NCBI RefSeq assembly: GCF_000741525.1
Contig: NZ_JGYP01000005.1
Location: 171,990-235,989, forward strand
From: Bifidobacterium bohemicum DSM 22767
Lineage (GTDB): Bacteria > Actinomycetota > Actinomycetes > Actinomycetales > Bifidobacteriaceae
Direction: 5' to 3'
Length of the DNA: 64,000 bases
Positions 25,631-35,575 of this stretch are shown here, piece by piece. How positions within the stretch are numbered: the stretch's first letter is position 1; each line of letters begins with the position of its first letter. Made by a program: the position numbers and the translations under genes. The notes below the pieces were generated by a model. The model had not been told where the DNA came from. It was given only the letters and a program-made list of their open reading frames with translations, and did no database searches.

Positions 25631-27694
25631 ATGACAGATCAAGAAGCATCATCTAAAGCCACGGTCCATCGTCGTGGCAGTCAATCGGCAAGAGTCCAGC
25701 GGGATCAGGCCGAAACCGGCAAATCCACGCGCAGGCGCGGCAGCTTGAAGCGTTCGGCGGGAGAGGGTCGGACGTCGCGTCACTCCACTCGACGTAAGCC
25801 ATCCCAGAGCTCCACGGACAGGGCCGAAGGTTCTCAACGCAGAAACAGGGAAGACAGGCGTTCGGGCGGTTCGGGTTCGTCCCGCGCCCGGTCCGGCGGT
25901 TCGGGTTCGTCGCGCCCCCGTTCCGGTGCGCCCCGTCGTGATTCCGGTCGTGGCCGTGGCCCGGCCACCGCTCCCCAGCAGGACGCAGTGCTGATCGAGC
26001 CGCCGAAGTATCGCAAGGGCTCCATGCGCATCGTGCCGCTTGGTGGCTTGGGTGAAATCGGCCGCAACATGAACGTCATCGAATACAACGGCCATCTGCT
26101 GCTGATCGACTGCGGCGTGCTTTTCCCTGATGAGGAGCAGCCCGGCGTCGACCTCATCCTGCCCGACTTCAGCTATATTAAGGACCGACTGGACGACGTC
26201 GAGGCGCTCGTGCTGACCCACGGTCACGAGGACCACATCGGCGGCGTGCCATACCTGCTCAAATTACGCCCGGACATCCCGCTCATCGGCTCCAAGCTCA
26301 CGCTCGCCTTCGTCAAGGCCAAGTGCGAGGAGCATCACCAGAACCCGACCACGGTCGAGGTGACGGGTCGTGACAAGATCAAGGCCGGCCCGTTCAACCT
26401 TGAGTTCGTCACCGTGACGCATTCGATTCCGGACGCGTTGGCCGTGTGCGTCAAGACGCCGGCCGGAACGATCATCGACACCGGCGATTTCAAGCTTGAC
26501 CAGCTGCCCATCGACCATCGCATCACCGATCTGGTCGAGTTCGGCAAGCTGGGCGAGCAGGGCGTGGACCTGTTGATGGTGGATTCCACCAATGCCGAGG
26601 TGCCCGGATTCGTCCGTCCCGAAAGCACGATCGGCCCGGAGCTCGAACGCGCCTTCAAGGAGGCCACGCGCAAGATCATCGTCGCATCGTTCTCGAGTCA
26701 CGTCCATCGCGTGCAGCAGGTCGTGGATGCCGCGCACAAGGTCGGCCGCAAGGTCGTATTCGTGGGCCGATCCATGGTGCGGAACATGTCCATCGCGGCC
26801 GATCTCGGCTATCTGCACATCCCCGAAGGCACGGTCATCGACCTCAAGGAGGCCAAGGACGTGCAGGACGACAAGCTCGTCTACATGTGCACCGGTTCGC
26901 AGGGCGAGCCGATGGCGGCTCTGGGCCGCATCGCCGACGGCACGCACCGTGACATCACCATCAATGAGTTCGACACCGTCGTGATGGCCAGCTCACTGAT
27001 CCCCGGCAACGAAAGCGCCGTCTACGGGCTGATCAACAAGCTCATCCAGAAAGGCGCCCGCGTGGTCAACCGCGACAACGCGAAGATCCACGTCTCCGGC
27101 CACTCCAACGAGGGCGAGCTGCTCTACTTCTACAACATCGTCAAGCCCAAGTGCGCCATGCCGATCCACGGCGAGAACCGTCACCTTGTCGCCAATGGGC
27201 TGATTGCGGTCAAGACCGGCGTCGATCCCAACAACGTGGTTCTCGCGGAGGACGGCGACGTCGTTGATCTCTATCATGGACAGGCCGCGGTGGTGGGTTC
27301 CGTGCCGTGCGCGTACGTCTACGTGGACGGCGATTCGATCGGTGAGCTCACCGACGAGGAGCTCGAGAAGCGCAAGATTCTTGGCACCGAGGGCTTCGTC
27401 TCCTGCTTCGCGGTGGTCGACACCGACAAGTGCAACGTGGTCACCGAGCCGAAAATCTATCTGAACGCCATGGCGGAGGACGCCAGCGACTTCAATGACG
27501 TGCGTGGCCAGATCGTCCGCCAGCTCGAGGACGAGATGCTCCACGGCACCAGAGATACCTACAAGCTGCAACAGCTCATGCGCCGCACGCTTGGCGGATG
27601 GGTCTCGCGCAAGCTTCACCGCAAGCCGATGATCGTGCCGGTGGTTGCCGACGTCGCCCACGATGTGGTCGAAGGCCTGCCTCAGGGTCGCTAA
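25631..27694 (+). CDS. rnj: Ribonuclease J
   Basis: A metallo-beta-lactamase/beta-CASP ribonuclease for mRNA decay and rRNA maturation. 687 residues. The first 125 are a basic, Ser/Arg/Gly-rich extension with two copies of GGSGSSR(A/P)RS, absent from short RNase J proteins. The catalytic domain begins near 133 (MRIVPLGGLGEIGRNMNVIEY). The zinc motif is LTHGHEDHIGG (about 195-205), DTGDFKLD follows, and the beta-CASP region includes CTGSQGEPMAAL and HVSGHSNEGELL. The start has no clear Shine-Dalgarno. Co-transcription with dapA is plausible. Confidence 0.95.
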   Translation: MTDQEASSKATVHRRGSQSARVQRDQAETGKSTRRRGSLKRSAGEGRTSRHSTRRKPSQSSTDRAEGSQRRNREDRRSGGSGSSRARSGGSGSSRPRSGAPRRDSGRGRGPATAPQQDAVLIEPPKYRKGSMRIVPLGGLGEIGRNMNVIEYNGHLLLIDCGVLFPDEEQPGVDLILPDFSYIKDRLDDVEALVLTHGHEDHIGGVPYLLKLRPDIPLIGSKLTLAFVKAKCEEHHQNPTTVEVTGRDKIKAGPFNLEFVTVTHSIPDALAVCVKTPAGTIIDTGDFKLDQLPIDHRITDLVEFGKLGEQGVDLLMVDSTNAEVPGFVRPESTIGPELERAFKEATRKIIVASFSSHVHRVQQVVDAAHKVGRKVVFVGRSMVRNMSIAADLGYLHIPEGTVIDLKEAKDVQDDKLVYMCTGSQGEPMAALGRIADGTHRDITINEFDTVVMASSLIPGNESAVYGLINKLIQKGARVVNRDNAKIHVSGHSNEGELLYFYNIVKPKCAMPIHGENRHLVANGLIAVKTGVDPNNVVLAEDGDVVDLYHGQAAVVGSVPCAYVYVDGDSIGELTDEELEKRKILGTEGFVSCFAVVDTDKCNVVTEPKIYLNAMAEDASDFNDVRGQIVRQLEDEMLHGTRDTYKLQQLMRRTLGGWVSRKLHRKPMIVPVVADVAHDVVEGLPQGR
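25865..25929. repeat. Tandem near-identical 33-bp repeat inside rnj
   Basis: Two tandem copies encode GGSGSSRARS and GGSGSSRPRS in the disordered N-terminal extension of RNase J. The repeat is in frame. Confidence 0.75.
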
Positions 27695-27734
27695 GCCGTG
27701 CAAAGTCGCCAGACCCAGGTCAGCGCAATCGTAA

Positions 27735-27781
27735 AGAACCCCCGTCACGTCAAAAACGCGGCCGGGGTTCTCGCGTAGATC
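27735..27781 (+). terminator. Possible terminator after rnj
   Basis: AGAACCCC pairs with GGGGTTCT across a 31-base loop that itself contains ACGT/ACGC pairing. There is no T run. The rest of 27782-28071 shows nothing I recognise beyond short CCGGTC repeats around 27903-27926. Confidence 0.5.
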
Positions 27782-28071
27782 TTGTCGAGGCGTGCGAAAG
27801 CGCCGGCCTTCATTGATTGCGCGCATATGTTTCATATCCCCGTTAGCGTCGGTTCCGGTCTTTGCGGACCTTGCCGTGATGCTGCACGTTTAATGCGAGC
27901 GACCGGCGAGCCGGTCGGCCGGTCGAGGATGACAGACGGTTGATGGGTTGCTTCAATGCCTCGGAAGGTCTCACACCCAGAAGATTTGAACTCATATGAA
28001 CACGTACGAACCTTGTGCTGCCTGCCGTCAAAATCCTCAGTCTGTGTAATTCGCGAGGGTTGGAGTTCTCC

Positions 28072-29080
28072 CTAGCCTACGGTAGTGCGTCTGCGTCTGG
28101 CTGAGCGGTTGAGGAGCATGCCGCTTGCAAGGGCCAGCCCCGTCGCCGTGGCGATCGCGCCGGTGATGGCGGCGAGGCGTCGCCAAGGCAGTCCGCCGGT
28201 GTGCGGCAGGGCGGGGACCGGCTCGTAGAGCGGCGGGAAGGGGTTCGGCTGTCCGTCGAGTATGTAGGTGTCTGCCGGACCGGCTCCCGAGGCTCGAGCG
28301 GCAAGAGCCGTGGTGTTGCCGGTCCAGGTGGGGTTCGTCATTCCGCTTCTGTCCGTCCAGGTGCCCGGAGCCGGAGGGACGACGTCGAACGCCCCGCTGA
28401 TGAGCCTCGTCTTCGGTCCCTAACGCAGCGCGTTGAGGTTCGGCGGCAGCATTTCTGTCATGTCAGTGACGTTGCCGGTGTCCCAACCATGCAAATCGAT
28501 GGTTTTGAGGTTGGGGAGTTGTAGAACAACCGGATCATGTTGGTGACTTTACTGGTGTTCCGGTTGGACAGGTCGAGGCTGGTGAGCCCGGTGGTGTGGA
28601 ACATGGCTGGCATGTTCTTGGCGTTGCTGGTGTCCCAGTGGTCGAGGTCGTCGATTCGGGTGAGGTTGGGGCTGTTCCGGAACATGTCAAAAACGTCCTC
28701 GGCGTCCTTGGTGTGAGGTTGGTGACGGCGGCTCTGGTGACGCTGGAATTGCCGGTTCACGGGACGCCGGTGGCGTCGTCCGTGCCCCCGTAGTCGGGCA
28801 CGGTGCCTGTGGTGAGGGTGAGCACGCAGTCGTTGCCTACGGATTCCTCCTTCCAGTGGAGGGGGTCGGTGCCGCCGGTCTCCGGCCACAAGTGTTCGCC
28901 GGGCTGTGAACAGGTTATCAGTTGTGGGCTGATTGCAGTGGGCTCGGTGCTTTTGGCGGGTTGTTCCGGCTGAGCTGTGTCGGGTGCCGGGTTTTCGTGG
29001 GGTTGCGTTTCACCCGTGTTCGGAGTTGCTCCAGCCTTGTGAGTTTTGTCATGGCGGGGCGGGGATGCGATGAAGGTCAC
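28072..29080 (-). pseudogene. LPXTG-anchored surface protein with BspA/DUF285 repeats, decayed
   Basis: Reading the minus strand from 29080, one frame gives a proline-rich N-terminal part and then HWKEESVGNDCVLTLTTGT, typical of the segment before DUF285 repeats. Two repeats follow: LTRIDDLDHWDTSNAKNM and LTSLDLSNRNTSKVTNM, then a third, LKTIDLHGWDTGNVTDM. The C-terminus has a sortase signal: LPHTG, a hydrophobic stretch (AAITGAIATATGLALASGML) and NRSARRRR. Lesions are a TGA at 28757-28759 where GVPW is expected, a -1 shift near 28709, a -1 shift near 28511, and a TAG at 28420-28422. The N-terminal signal peptide is not found in frame. The intact ancestor would have been a wall-anchored adhesin-like protein. 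Confidence 0.85.
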
Positions 29081-29287
29081 GGAAACGGGCCGAAACCGTG
29101 AGTTTGGTAGTAGGGATAGGTTCGAGGAGGGGGAGGCGGTGGTTGGCGGGCCGCGCGCGGTCCGTTGCGTTTTTCCTTCGGCGAGTGCCTGACATGGCCG
29201 GCTGGCATAATGGAAACAATACTTTAGATTCTGCGGCGCCAGCCGTCAGCATCGTATGTGCCAACGTAAAAACTCAAAAGGAGTCAA

Positions 29288-31900
29288 ATGCCAGGAGCGA
29301 ATCTCACACGTGTGGAAGCCGAGGAACGCAAGTCCATCATCACGGGGCCGGTCGGCTATCATGTCGATCTTGATTTGACGAAGGGGCCGAAGAGCTTCCC
29401 GTCGGTTTCCGTTATCACATTCGGCGCGAAGGCGGGCGCATCCGCCTTCGTCGACCTCATCGCCGACGAGGTCAGCGCCATCGAACTCAACGGCGAGGCG
29501 CTCGACCCGGCCAAGTATTTCAACGACAACCGCGTCGAACTGTCGAACCTCAAGGAACGCAATACGCTCACGGTCGCCGCGTCGTGCCAGTATTCCACCA
29601 CCGGCGAGGGTCTGCACCGCTCGGTCGATCCGTCCGACGGCAACGTCTATCTTTACTCGCAGTTCGAGGTGCCGGACGCACGCCGCGTCTACGCCGTGTT
29701 CGACCAGCCCGACATCAAGGCTACCTTCGATTTCGAGGTCACCGCGCCGCAATCCTGGCTGGTCACGTCCAATATGCCGGTCAAGTCCACTGAGGACCTT
29801 GACGCCATGACCGCCGAGGGCACGCTGGGCACGCACCCGGCCGAGACCACGAGGCGCTGGGTCTTCGAGACCACGCCGAAGATGAGCTCCTACCTGACCG
29901 CCATCTGCGCCGGGCCGTACGCCGAATGGCACACCGACTACGCCAACGAGGACGGCCGGACGGTCACGATGGCCCAGTACTGCCGCCAGTCGCTCAAGGA
30001 CGACTTCGCCAAGGACGTGGACTACCTCTTCGACATCACCAAGAAGGGCTTCGCCTTCTACGCCAGGACCTGGGGCGTGCCCTATCCGTATGCCAAGTAC
30101 GACCAGATCTACGTGCCTGAATACAACGCGGGCGCGATGGAGAACATCGGCATGGTCACCATCCGCGACTCCTACGTCTTCGGCTCCAAGGTCACCGACG
30201 CTCTGGCCGAGCGCCGCGTCGTCACCGTGCTCCACGAGCTGGCCCACATGTGGTTCGGCGACCTGGTGACGATGAAATGGTGGAACGACCTGTGGCTCAA
30301 CGAGTCCTTCGCCGAGTTCATGTCCACCCTATGCACCGCCGAAGCCACCGAATGGAAGGATTCCTGGGCCACGTTCACCTCCGGCGAGAAGAGCTGGGCC
30401 CTGACGCAGGACCAGCTGCCGACCACGCACCCCATCGCGGCGCCGATCAACGACCTGCACGACACCGAAGTCAACTTCGACGGCATCACCTACGCCAAGG
30501 GCGCCTCCGTGTTGAAGCAGCTCGTGGCCTACGTCGGACGTGACGAGTTCTTCAAGGGCATCAACAGCTACCTCAACAAGCATCAGTACGACAACGCCAC
30601 GCTGAACGACCTGCTGGTCGAGCTCGAAGCGGCGAGCGGCCGCGACCTGAAGACCTGGAGCAGCCAGTGGCTCGAGGAATCGGGCATCAACACGATCGCC
30701 GCCGACGTCAAGGAAAACGCCGACGGCACCATCCGGTCGCTGACGCTGACGCAGACCGCACCGTCCGATCACCCCGTGCTGCGCGCGCACCGCATGGGCA
30801 TCGGCTTCTACAACTTCGATGCGGCCACCGGCAAGGTCGTGCGCACCGACCGTATCGAGCTGGACGTTGACGGCGAAACCACCATCGCCGCCGCTGCCGA
30901 AGGCAGGAAGCGCCCCGACTTCATCCTGCCCAACGACGACGATCTGACCTACACCAAGCTGCGCTTCGACGACAAGTCGCGCGAATTCGCCGCCGAGCAC
31001 CTGTTCGAGTTCGGCGACGCCCTGGCGCGCGCCGTGGTGTGGCTGGCGTTCTGGGACATGACCCGTGACGGCGAATTCCCCGCCGAACGCTTCATCGACC
31101 TGAGCCTGAAGATGCTTTCGACCGAGCACGAGTCCACCACGTTCCGCTACGCGCTGAGCTGTCTGAAAGCGACCGCCACGCACTACGTTGATCCCGCGCG
31201 CCGTGAGGCCGTGGACAGGCACGTGGCCGAAGGGCTGTGGACCTTGGCCAATAAGGCCGAGGCCGGCAGCGACGAGCAGTTCCAGCTGGTCACCGCCTAC
31301 CTGAGCTACGGCACCGAAGGCGACGCCCCGTTCGTTTCGAACGTGCGCGCGCTTATGGACGGGTCGCTCAGGCTCCGCGGCCTCGAAATCGACAACAACC
31401 TGCGTTGGGCGCTGGTCAAGGCGCTCGCCGCTGTGGGGGAGATGGACGACGAGGCGATCGATGCCGAGCTCAGGCGCCGGGACACCACCGAGAACCGCGA
31501 GTTCGCGTACGGCGCCCGCGCCGCCCGCCCCACTTCGGAAGCGAAGGCCTGGGCTTGGGACGCCGCGATCCGCGACACGAGCCTGACCAACTCCCAGCTT
31601 GAGGCCGCGGCCCTCGGATTCTCCGGCAATCTCACGGGCAGGCTGGCCGAGCCTTATGCCGCCAAGTATTTCGAGACGGTCGATTGGATCTGGGACAACC
31701 GCACCTTCCATATGGCCGAGTCCCTTCTCAACGACCTGTACCCGGCCTACGGCGACTCCGCAGAACTGGTGCGGTTGGGCGACGAATGGCTCGCCGGCCA
31801 CGCCGATGCGCCCCGCGCGTTGCGCGCCCTGGTTATCGGCAACGTCGAGTCCTCGCGCCGTAGCGTGAAGGTGGCGGCCTACAACGCCACGCTCCGGTAA
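29288..31900 (+). CDS. pepN: Aminopeptidase N (M1 family)
   Basis: An 870-residue zinc aminopeptidase that removes N-terminal residues from peptides, cytoplasmic by absence of a signal peptide. ATG 29288 follows AAAAGGAG. The substrate-recognition motif GAMEN is near 281-285, the zinc site HELAHMWFGD near 316-325 with the third ligand in NESFAE near 338. The C-terminal half is the helical ERAP1-like domain. Length and motifs match actinobacterial PepN. A terminator follows. Confidence 0.96.
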   Translation: MPGANLTRVEAEERKSIITGPVGYHVDLDLTKGPKSFPSVSVITFGAKAGASAFVDLIADEVSAIELNGEALDPAKYFNDNRVELSNLKERNTLTVAASCQYSTTGEGLHRSVDPSDGNVYLYSQFEVPDARRVYAVFDQPDIKATFDFEVTAPQSWLVTSNMPVKSTEDLDAMTAEGTLGTHPAETTRRWVFETTPKMSSYLTAICAGPYAEWHTDYANEDGRTVTMAQYCRQSLKDDFAKDVDYLFDITKKGFAFYARTWGVPYPYAKYDQIYVPEYNAGAMENIGMVTIRDSYVFGSKVTDALAERRVVTVLHELAHMWFGDLVTMKWWNDLWLNESFAEFMSTLCTAEATEWKDSWATFTSGEKSWALTQDQLPTTHPIAAPINDLHDTEVNFDGITYAKGASVLKQLVAYVGRDEFFKGINSYLNKHQYDNATLNDLLVELEAASGRDLKTWSSQWLEESGINTIAADVKENADGTIRSLTLTQTAPSDHPVLRAHRMGIGFYNFDAATGKVVRTDRIELDVDGETTIAAAAEGRKRPDFILPNDDDLTYTKLRFDDKSREFAAEHLFEFGDALARAVVWLAFWDMTRDGEFPAERFIDLSLKMLSTEHESTTFRYALSCLKATATHYVDPARREAVDRHVAEGLWTLANKAEAGSDEQFQLVTAYLSYGTEGDAPFVSNVRALMDGSLRLRGLEIDNNLRWALVKALAAVGEMDDEAIDAELRRRDTTENREFAYGARAARPTSEAKAWAWDAAIRDTSLTNSQLEAAALGFSGNLTGRLAEPYAAKYFETVDWIWDNRTFHMAESLLNDLYPAYGDSAELVRLGDEWLAGHADAPRALRALVIGNVESSRRSVKVAAYNATLR

Positions 31901-32019
31901 GCTCGCTTCATGCCGCCGACCGTCGTCGGCTTGACCGAACGGCAGCGGTGTAGTGGTGTCAAGCTCGGCAAGCTCGGTAAACGCGGCGAACGATTGGGAG
32001 ACGTGAACTGATCTGGCCG

Positions 32020-32055
32020 GCCCTATCGCAACCCTGTGTTGCGGTAGGGTCTTTT
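32020..32055 (+). terminator. Terminator after pepN
   Basis: CCCTATCGCAA pairs with TTGCGGTAGGG (one G-U) around a 7-base loop, followed by TCTTTTCG. Confidence 0.85.
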
Positions 32056-32253
32056 CGTATACGACGGTCGAATTTGTACGACGGAACCGGGTGTGCGCGC
32101 CCGCTCCGTCGTCCGTCTGATCGACCCGGTCGTGCCTTCGCGTTCGGTTCGTCTTGTTCGCCGGTGCGCCGGGCGCACCGCGAGATTTGAAATGCGTGAA
32201 TCAATATGAGTCAGGAGATTTCAGACCCACGCCGGCAGTCTGTATTGCTCAAA

Positions 32254-32340
32254 CTTGTATAGTAACTATACAAGAAATACTAAAATCTTGTATAGTAACT
32301 ATACAAGATTGATAGAATTCTTGTATAGTAAGGATATAAG
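32254..32340. repeat. Three 21-bp palindromes at exact 33-bp spacing (candidate operator array)
   Basis: Arms CTTGTATAGT and ACTATACAAG around one A occur at 32254-32274 and again at 32287-32307, where the symmetry extends to 25 bases. A third, with a degenerate right arm (AGGATATAAG), is at 32320-32340. Starts are 33 bases apart, about three helical turns. Each contains TTGTAT, which could serve as a -35 box with TACTAA (32278-32283), TAGAAT (32313-32318) or TAATCC (32345-32350), so binding would block transcription of the ATPase gene. Confidence 0.9.
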
Positions 32341-32466
32341 CAGGTAATCCGACGACATGAGATGGTGGCAAATTTGCCGAACATTGCGTTGTATGGAGTT
32401 AGCGGAGTTAGCTTTGCCTTGGACAATACGGTGAAAGGATTGAATGCAGATGAAGGGTGGCCGAGC

Positions 32467-33900
32467 ATGAATGAATTAATCCTATCGATTATCAGAGAAC
32501 AGCAGTCCGCAGGGATTCCCGACCTGTTCGAAAGGGACTTGCAACTTGGTGACATCCAAAAGCCCGCTCGCGGCAATTTGGTACGAGTTATCGTCGGTGT
32601 GAGGAGATGCGGCAAGACTTACCGCCTCTACCAGGAGATGAAGCGTGTGATTGAAGCGGGCTATCCGGAGCGTAATTTGTTGTACTTTAATTTCGAGGAC
32701 GAGCGGCTCAAACCCTACTCGAAGAATCTGCTTGACGCTGTACTCGAAGGTTTTTACACACTCAACCCCAACGCTCGCGAAGAAGGGGCCTTCTTTTTCT
32801 TTGACGAGATCCAGGAGGTGCCGGAATGGGGCACATTCCTCCGGCGTGTTGTGGACACGCAAAAAGCAACGATATACGTATCTGGTTCGTCTTCGAAAAT
32901 GCTATCGGGAGAGGTGGCCTCGGCATTTCGCGGCCGTGGGCTATCTCGTGAATTGTTCCCTATGAGTTTTTCGGAGTTTTTGCGGTTCCAAGGTGTTCAG
33001 ATCCCATCCCCGTCTCCATCTCCATTGACTGCGATGTCTGGGAGTTCTGAGAACGAAAATAGTGTAGAGAGTCGGGCAAACGCAAGGCATAAAGGGAGGT
33101 TGGACGCTTTTACGGTGGAAGAGCGTGCCCAGCTGTTACACTGGTTGCCCCGCTATCTTGAGCGTGGCGGCTTCATCGCGGTACAAAGTCTTGAGACACC
33201 CGACGCCGTGGAACTACTGCAAAGTTACGCCAACCGCACGGTCAACAGCGATGTGATCGAACGGTACGACGTGCGCAGTCCTTCGGTGGCTTTACGGTTC
33301 GTTTCGCGTTGTTTGGCGAGTTCCGGGCGCGAATTGTCGATCAACAAGATTCGGAATGATTTCGAGAGCCGTGGAGTGCGAACGTCACGGGTTACGCTGA
33401 CTTCGTTGTTTGGGTATTATCAGGAAGCGTACCTGATATTCGCCGTGAACGAGTTTTCTCGAGCCATAGCGGATAATTCACGGTCGACACCCAAGGTATA
33501 TGCCATCGATCAGGGCATGCTTTCTGCCTTTTCCAAGGCGTCGACACGAGAGGAAGGACAGCGCCTCGAAACTGCCGTCTTCCTGAAACTGCGCCGAACT
33601 CGGCGATTGGTTCGGGATGGCAACATTTCGCGTCTTTTGTTGAGGGAAAACGGACATAGGCACGAGGTGGACTTCATCGTAGGCGACGCCTTGAGCGGTG
33701 AGGCCTATCAGCTGATTCAGGCCTGCTGGTCGCTGACGGACGAGAAAATCCAGAGGCGCGAGGTATCGGCGCTACAGGCTGCCATGCGGAAATATCATCT
33801 TGAACAGGGCACGATCGTCACATATGCCCAGCGCAGCGTGATAACCGTGCCTGAAGGCACGATTCGGGTGGAGCCAGCATGGAGTTGGCTGCTTGACTGA
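32467..33900 (+). CDS. AAA_14/DUF4143 family ATPase
   Basis: A 477-residue P-loop ATPase. Walker A is VGVRRCGKT (43-51) and Walker B FFFFDEIQEV (109-118); SGSSSKML is the sensor-1-like segment. The C-terminal DUF4143 domain has the nuclease-like portion TAVFLKLRRT and HEVDFIV (the Glu-Val-Asp seen in PD-(D/E)XK-like folds). The biological role of this family is not established. ATG 32467 (GAAGGGTGG upstream) begins the family-like MNELILSII; the frame is open to ATG 32362. Base composition and codon use are more AT-rich than neighbours, and the gene sits alone between housekeeping genes, so recent acquisition is likely. Confidence 0.85.
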   Translation: MNELILSIIREQQSAGIPDLFERDLQLGDIQKPARGNLVRVIVGVRRCGKTYRLYQEMKRVIEAGYPERNLLYFNFEDERLKPYSKNLLDAVLEGFYTLNPNAREEGAFFFFDEIQEVPEWGTFLRRVVDTQKATIYVSGSSSKMLSGEVASAFRGRGLSRELFPMSFSEFLRFQGVQIPSPSPSPLTAMSGSSENENSVESRANARHKGRLDAFTVEERAQLLHWLPRYLERGGFIAVQSLETPDAVELLQSYANRTVNSDVIERYDVRSPSVALRFVSRCLASSGRELSINKIRNDFESRGVRTSRVTLTSLFGYYQEAYLIFAVNEFSRAIADNSRSTPKVYAIDQGMLSAFSKASTREEGQRLETAVFLKLRRTRRLVRDGNISRLLLRENGHRHEVDFIVGDALSGEAYQLIQACWSLTDEKIQRREVSALQAAMRKYHLEQGTIVTYAQRSVITVPEGTIRVEPAWSWLLD

Positions 33901-33910
33901 CGCAGTGCGG

Positions 33911-33929
33911 CCCGGCTTTCGAAGCCGGG
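33911..33929. other. Hairpin after the DUF4143 gene
   Basis: CCCGGCTT pairs with AAGCCGGG around TCG, ten bases after the stop. No T tract follows, so terminator function is uncertain. Confidence 0.5.
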
Positions 33930-34186
33930 AAAGGCCAAGGGAGACGTCCTCCGTCCCATGCTTCGGCTCTCTGAAAGGCATGTTGGCTCGACCTGAATGT
34001 TGGTGCGGTGCGAATCGGCAGTCTGATTTCCCGCGGATGGCTGAAATGATCGTTCAGAGTGTTTCAAAAGCGAAGAAATCGGGCGGGCTTGCGTGATGGA
34101 GGACATGTGCCGCATCGCCAGCGTAGAATCGAACGTAAGATAGTGGTAATTGCGCCGCTTGGCGAGTTGTAAGAACGGGAGAGACT

Positions 34187-35575
34187 ATGCCCACAATGTT
34201 TGGAACCGATGGCGTCCGCGGATTGGCGAACAGGGATTTGACCGCGCAGCTCGCGCTGGATCTAGGCGACGCCGCAGTGCGTGTGCTGGGTGATTCTTCG
34301 GGCACCGAGAACGGACATGAGGAGGGCCGCCGTCGTGCGCTGATCGGCCGTGACACGCGCGTCTCGGGCGACTTTCTCGCTTCGGCGCTCGCGGCGGGCA
34401 TGAGCGCCGGCGGTTTTGACGTCATCGACGCGGGCATCATCCCCACGCCCGGCATCGCCTATCTGACCGGCGAACTCAACGTCGAGATGGGGGCGGTGAT
34501 TTCCGCCTCGCACAACCCCATGCCGGACAATGGCATCAAGTTCTTCGCCCGTGGGGGCTTCAAGCTGCCCGACATCAAGGAGGACGAGATCGAAGCGGTG
34601 CTCGGCAAGGACTGGGAACGTCCGATCGGAGCCGGGGTGGGCAGAGTGAGCCACGATTCGACCACTGCGACCAACATGTATATCGACCATTTGGTCTCCA
34701 CCATCGCTCCGATCGCCCCGGACAAGACCCAGCCGAAACCGTTGAAAGGCCTCAAAATCGTGATGGACTGCGCCAACGGCGCCACTTCGGTCGTTGCGCC
34801 CGAGGCGTTGCGCCGTGCCGGTGCCGAAGTGCTGGTCATCAACGCCAGTCCTGATGGCTACAACATCAATCAAAAGGCCGGGTCGACACATCCTGAGCAG
34901 CTTCAGGCCATGGTCAAGGCCACCGACGCGGTTATGGGAGTGGCGTTCGACGGTGACGCCGACCGTTGCCTGGCGGTGGACGAGGAAGGCAACATGGTCA
35001 ACGGCGACCAGGTGATGGGCATTCTCGCACGCGCCAAGAAGCGCGAGGGCAAGCTCAACCACGACACGCTCGTGGTCACTGTGATGAGCAACCTCGGACT
35101 CAAGCTGGCGTTGAAGGACATGGGTATCGCCACGGTCGAGACCGGCGTGGGCGACCGCTATGTGCTCGAGGAGATGCTGCGCGGCGACTATTCGCTCGGC
35201 GGCGAGCAGTCCGGTCACGTCATCAACCGCGAGTTCGCCACCACGGGCGACGGCACGCTTACGGCACTGACGTTGTGCCTTGAGGTCGTCAGGTCCGGCA
35301 AATCGTTGAAAGAGCTGGCGGCGGACTTCCCGCAACTGCCTCAGCAATTGATTAACGTGCCGAACGTGGACAAGAAGGCGGCCTCGACCAACAGCGCCGT
35401 GCAAGCCGCCGTCGAGCGAGAGGAAAAGGCCTTGGGGGATTCCGGTCGCGTGCTGCTGCGTCCTTCCGGCACTGAGCCGCTGGTGCGAGTGATGGTCGAG
35501 GCCGAGACGCAGGAGCGTGCCGACGAGGTGTGTGAGCGTCTGGCTGCCGTCGTATCCGAGGAGTTGGCGATCTGA
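34187..35575 (+). CDS. glmM: Phosphoglucosamine mutase
   Basis: Converts glucosamine-6-phosphate to glucosamine-1-phosphate for UDP-GlcNAc and peptidoglycan. 462 residues. The N-terminus MFGTDGVRG is diagnostic, the phosphoserine is S108 in ISASHNP, the metal loop is FDGDADRC (about 254-261), the sugar-binding loop GGEQSGHV and the phosphate-binding RPSGTEPLVRVM near the C-terminus. ATG 34187 follows GGGAGAG. A -10-like TAGAAT lies at 34124-34129. Its stop overlaps the def start by one base. Confidence 0.97.
   Translation: MPTMFGTDGVRGLANRDLTAQLALDLGDAAVRVLGDSSGTENGHEEGRRRALIGRDTRVSGDFLASALAAGMSAGGFDVIDAGIIPTPGIAYLTGELNVEMGAVISASHNPMPDNGIKFFARGGFKLPDIKEDEIEAVLGKDWERPIGAGVGRVSHDSTTATNMYIDHLVSTIAPIAPDKTQPKPLKGLKIVMDCANGATSVVAPEALRRAGAEVLVINASPDGYNINQKAGSTHPEQLQAMVKATDAVMGVAFDGDADRCLAVDEEGNMVNGDQVMGILARAKKREGKLNHDTLVVTVMSNLGLKLALKDMGIATVETGVGDRYVLEEMLRGDYSLGGEQSGHVINREFATTGDGTLTALTLCLEVVRSGKSLKELAADFPQLPQQLINVPNVDKKAASTNSAVQAAVEREEKALGDSGRVLLRPSGTEPLVRVMVEAETQERADEVCERLAAVVSEELAI

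Noticed and set aside
32254-32340. CRISPR array or plasmid iterons
   Set aside because: Only three units, palindromic, with 12-base AT spacers and no cas or rep gene nearby; an operator array fits better.
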